Source of the DNA: Phycisphaerae bacterium
GTDB taxonomy: Bacteria > Planctomycetota > Phycisphaerae > Sedimentisphaerales > Anaerobacaceae
Assembly (NCBI GenBank): GCA_028714855.1
Contig: JAQTLP010000002.1
Coordinates: 62,001-126,000 of the forward strand
Direction: 5' to 3'
Length of the DNA stretch: 64,000 nt
Shown: one piece after another, positions 61,664-64,000 of the stretch
How the letters are laid out: each line of letters starts with the position of its first letter
Numbering within the stretch: position 1 is the first letter of the stretch
Notes under the pieces: model-generated
Seen by the model: the letters and a program-made list of their open reading frames with translations, nothing else
Database searches by the model: none
What the model was told of the DNA's origin: nothing
Made by a program: the position numbers and the translations under genes

Positions 61664-61693
61664 ACTGAGATTTAAATTTAGACAGAGGCAATT

Positions 61694-62383
61694 ATGGAAA
61701 AAAGTTTGTTGTTAAAGGCAGAAATTCGAGAACAGACCGGCTCAGGTCAGGCGGCGAAAGTACGTAAGGGCGGGCGGATACCTGCAATTGTGTACGGGCA
61801 TAAGGAAGAGCCGATAGCTATTTCGCTTGATGCGCATAGTCTGGTAGAAGGGCTGCATCACGGACACCGGCTGATGGACGTGCAAATCGGCGAAAAGCAG
61901 GAGAAGATGCTTGTAAAGGAGCTGCAATACGACCATCTCGGAAGGAATATTATTCATGTGGACCTGATGAGGGTCGATGTAACCGAGACAATCAAGGTGG
62001 CAGTTCCTGTTGAGCTTAAGGGCATAGCTAAAGGCGCGCATGAGGGAGGCGTTGTTCAGCTACATACAAACCGTCTGGAAGTCGAGTGTAAAGTAACAGA
62101 TATTCCTGAGGTTATTGTTATTAACGTGAAAGATGTAGGTGTTGGTGACACGCTGCATGCCAGCGACATAGAGCTTCCGAGCGGTGTCAAGCTGGAAAGC
62201 GTGCCGACAACGCTGCTGGTTACCTGCAGCGTGATTGCCGCTGCCAAGAGCACTGAAGAACTCGAGGCGGAAATGCCGGCTGCTCCAGAAGTCATCGGTG
62301 AGGTCAAAGAAGAAGAGGCAGAGGGAGAGGAAGCAGAAGAGAAGCCGGAAAAGAAATCAGAAAAGAAGGAAGAGACCAAATAG
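61694..62383 (+). CDS. rplY: 50S ribosomal protein L25 (CTC form)
   Basis: L25 binds 5S rRNA. The 229-residue CTC form has the L25 domain (LKAEIREQTGSGQAAKVRKGGRIPAIVYG) followed by the C-terminal beta domain (VPVELKGIAKGAHEGGVVQLH, TLHASDIELPSGVKLES). It ends in an acidic and Lys-rich tail (from about residue 195). AGAGG lies before the ATG. It is part of the prs-rplY-pth run. Confidence 0.95.
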   Translation: MEKSLLLKAEIREQTGSGQAAKVRKGGRIPAIVYGHKEEPIAISLDAHSLVEGLHHGHRLMDVQIGEKQEKMLVKELQYDHLGRNIIHVDLMRVDVTETIKVAVPVELKGIAKGAHEGGVVQLHTNRLEVECKVTDIPEVIVINVKDVGVGDTLHASDIELPSGVKLESVPTTLLVTCSVIAAAKSTEELEAEMPAAPEVIGEVKEEEAEGEEAEEKPEKKSEKKEETK

Positions 62384-62404
62384 CGTCATTGGCGCCGAGA
62401 ATAG

Positions 62405-62980
62405 ATGGAAGTGCCTGAGATTAAAATGGTCGTTGGCCTGGGTAATCCGGGTAAAGAGTATGTTGGTACGCGGCACAATATCGGCTTTAGGGTAATAGAT
62501 TCTCTGGCAGAGGCGCTAAAGATAGAGGTAAAAAAGAAAAGATTCAGTGCCTGCTTAGGAACAGGAGAATTTGCGGGCAAGAAAATGATGTTAGTAAAGC
62601 CGATGCGGTTTATGAATTGCAGCGGCCAGGTTGTCGCAACAGCGACGGGTTTTTATAAGCTCAAATTGAGCGATTTGCTTGTGATAACCGACGATATGGC
62701 GTTACCGGCAGGCAGGATCCGGGTAAGGATGAAAGGCTCGGCCGGCGGCCACAATGGTTTAGCTGACGTAATAGAAAAGCTCGGCACGGAGAATGTAAAC
62801 CGATTACGAGTAGGTATCGGCCAAAGTGAAGAGGAAGACGCTCATGATTATGTTCTCGGTAAACCAAAAGCGGCAGATAGGCCGCTGCTGGATGAAGCGA
62901 TTATCAAGGCGCGGGACGCCGTGCTTTGCTGGATTGAATATGGAATAAGAGCGACAATGAATAAGTTTAATCCGCCATAA
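62405..62980 (+). CDS. pth: Peptidyl-tRNA hydrolase
   Basis: Pth frees tRNA from prematurely released peptidyl-tRNA. The 191 residues include VGLGNPGKEYVGTRHNIGF (catalytic His in TRHNIG), LVKPMRFMNCSG, VITDDMALPAGRIRVR and GSAGGHNGLADV. The family normally begins at the VVGLGNPG strand, so ATG 62426 is an alternative start seven codons downstream. It is followed 48 bp later by rpsF. Confidence 0.95.
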   Translation: MEVPEIKMVVGLGNPGKEYVGTRHNIGFRVIDSLAEALKIEVKKKRFSACLGTGEFAGKKMMLVKPMRFMNCSGQVVATATGFYKLKLSDLLVITDDMALPAGRIRVRMKGSAGGHNGLADVIEKLGTENVNRLRVGIGQSEEEDAHDYVLGKPKAADRPLLDEAIIKARDAVLCWIEYGIRATMNKFNPP

Positions 62981-63028
62981 GCCTGCTATGTCAGGCACTA
63001 CTGAAGCGGGAAACAGGAGGTATTTGTT

Positions 63029-63508
63029 TTGGATACTGTTATTGAGAACGAGAAAGAGACCCCAACAGCAAAGGGGAAACCCAAATTGTACGAGGCGATG
63101 TTTCTTATCGATTCGGGCGAAGCGGCCACAGATTGGGACGGGATTAATGCGACCATCAAAAACATACTGGAAAAGGCAGGCGCCGAGATTGTTTCGATGC
63201 GAAAATGGGACGAACGGAAGCTCGCCTACACAATCAACGGCAAAGGCAAAGGGACGTACATCCTTTGTTACTTCAAAGCCGAGGGCGGCAAGCTGCAGGG
63301 CATCGAGAGGGACATTCAGCTCTCGGAACGGATTATGCGCGCTTTGATTCTGTGTGCCGAGGATAGACCAGTCGAAGAAATTGACAAAGTCGCTACTTCC
63401 CAAACAGCCGGCGAAACTGAAACCCCAAAACCTACAGATGAAAAACAGGGGAAGGAAGACGAGGAGCAAGAGCAGCCGAAAGCAGAAGATTCGGAACAGG
63501 CGAACTGA
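63029..63508 (+). CDS. rpsF: 30S ribosomal protein S6 with acidic C-terminal extension
   Basis: S6 binds the central domain of 16S rRNA with S18. The start is TTG at 63029, eight bases after a strong GGAGG; the N-terminus (about 23 residues) is longer than usual. The S6 core runs from KLYEAMFLIDSG to SERIMRALILCAEDRP. A tail of about 45 Glu/Lys/Gln-rich residues follows, so the protein is 159 residues compared with about 95-135 usually. ssb follows after 27 bp, the normal rpsF-ssb order. Confidence 0.93.
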   Translation: MDTVIENEKETPTAKGKPKLYEAMFLIDSGEAATDWDGINATIKNILEKAGAEIVSMRKWDERKLAYTINGKGKGTYILCYFKAEGGKLQGIERDIQLSERIMRALILCAEDRPVEEIDKVATSQTAGETETPKPTDEKQGKEDEEQEQPKAEDSEQAN

Positions 63509-63535
63509 AATATCAATTATAAATGGGAGCCTAAA

Positions 63536-63970
63536 ATGGCCAATTTCAATAAGGTTTTACTGATGGGTAATCTGACCCGCGACCCGCAGCTGTCTTACAC
63601 TCCGAGCCAGACGGCGGTGGTTGATTTCGGTCTGGCGGTGAACCGGAAATGGAAAGGTCAGGACGGCGAAAACAAGGAAGAAACATGTTTCGTGGACTGC
63701 CGGGCATTCGGCCGAACGGCTGAGAACATAAACAAATACCTGACCAAAGGCAGACCTCTGTTTGTTGAAGGCAGGCTGACCTTCGACAGCTGGACGGCCC
63801 AGGACGGCACGAAGCGGAGCAAGCACCGCATTACAGTGGAAAACTTTCAATTTCTGGGCGCCCCCGGCGGGCAGGCAGGCGCAAACAGACCCGGGCAGGA
63901 AGTGAGCGAGAAAAGCCCCGAGGCGGGAGAAGGCGGCAATAGTACGGGGATAGATGATATACCGTTTTAA
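63536..63970 (+). CDS. ssb: Single-stranded DNA-binding protein
   Basis: SSB coats single-stranded DNA during replication and repair. The 144-residue protein has the OB fold: NKVLLMGNLTRDPQLSYTPS, VVDFGLAVNRKWKG, FVDCRAFGRTAENINKYL and RPLFVEGRLTFDSW. A flexible Gly/Glu-rich linker leads to the acidic tip GIDDIPF that recruits partner proteins. GGGAG precedes the ATG. In most genomes rpsR would follow; only 30 bp of the window remain. Confidence 0.97.
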   Translation: MANFNKVLLMGNLTRDPQLSYTPSQTAVVDFGLAVNRKWKGQDGENKEETCFVDCRAFGRTAENINKYLTKGRPLFVEGRLTFDSWTAQDGTKRSKHRITVENFQFLGAPGGQAGANRPGQEVSEKSPEAGEGGNSTGIDDIPF

Positions 63971-64000
63971 TCTTGAGAAAAGAAAGGCAAATAGACAGGT

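Overview
The window looks like chromosomal DNA from an anaerobic or microaerophilic member of the Planctomycetota, most likely class Phycisphaerae (Sedimentisphaerales-like). This is an inference. It rests on a prepilin-like protein with the H-X9-DG type C-terminal motif, two PEP-CTERM proteins, an excisionase-HTH/receiver response regulator, a DUF1844 gene, and a glutamyl-tRNA synthetase with an insertion. An oxygen-sensitive style NifX / MinD-ferredoxin cluster and a folate-corrinoid methyl branch point to anaerobic life. No prophage, transposase, CRISPR array or rRNA was seen.

Layout. 1-5.7 kb: a cut-off HDOD/GAF/histidine kinase, an HTH-receiver regulator, a GAF-like protein, tRNA-Phe(GAA), a free-standing small-RNA unit (promoter and terminator, no ORF) and queA. 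5.7-9.8 kb: a sugar operon on the minus strand (UDPGP-family pyrophosphorylase, xylB, xylA). 10-14.3 kb: a secreted prepilin-like protein, then an AT-rich island with inverted repeats and a 746-residue orphan P-loop ATPase. 14.6-32.6 kb: housekeeping genes (aconitase, LOG protein, hisD, alaS, recA, thpR, PfkB kinase, gltX and glnS divergently, trpC, smpB) with a small HEPN-like gene behind glnS. 32.8-42 kb: two PEP-CTERM/regulator genes, a ZIP transporter, metF with a pterin methyltransferase, a DUF3887-DUF2089-YIP1-like operon and a two-domain thiE.

42.4-49.1 kb is the most distinctive region: a compact run of twelve minus-strand genes. In transcription order it encodes a DUF89 protein, a Cys-rich mini-protein, DUF5320, pyruvoyl-dependent arginine decarboxylase, a ferritin-like protein, NifX, two MinD-type ATPases each with an inserted double 4Fe-4S ferredoxin, a second NifX, a hotdog thioesterase, an MBL hydrolase and a DUF134 regulator. 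A perfect 22-bp palindrome sits just upstream. It resembles the orange-protein (ORP)/NifX-MinD clusters of anaerobes and probably handles an Fe-S or mixed-metal cofactor.

51.8-55.8 kb is a tight plus-strand sugar cluster (GH130, PIG-L deacetylase, GT4 glycosyltransferase, GH100-like alpha/alpha-barrel protein) that may make or recycle an amino-sugar glycoside. 55.9-64 kb carries ftsK, two tandem paralogous membrane proteins, a strongly structured RNA with two mutually exclusive folds, tRNA-Gln(TTG), and the conserved glmU(N-domain)-prs-rplY-pth-rpsF-ssb run.

Main points for follow-up: the pseudoknot RNA before tRNA-Gln, the 4.1-kb small RNA, the NifX/MinD cluster with its palindrome, the orphan ATPase island, the GT4/PIG-L/GH cluster, and a dispersed 21-bp-period repeat found at two loci.
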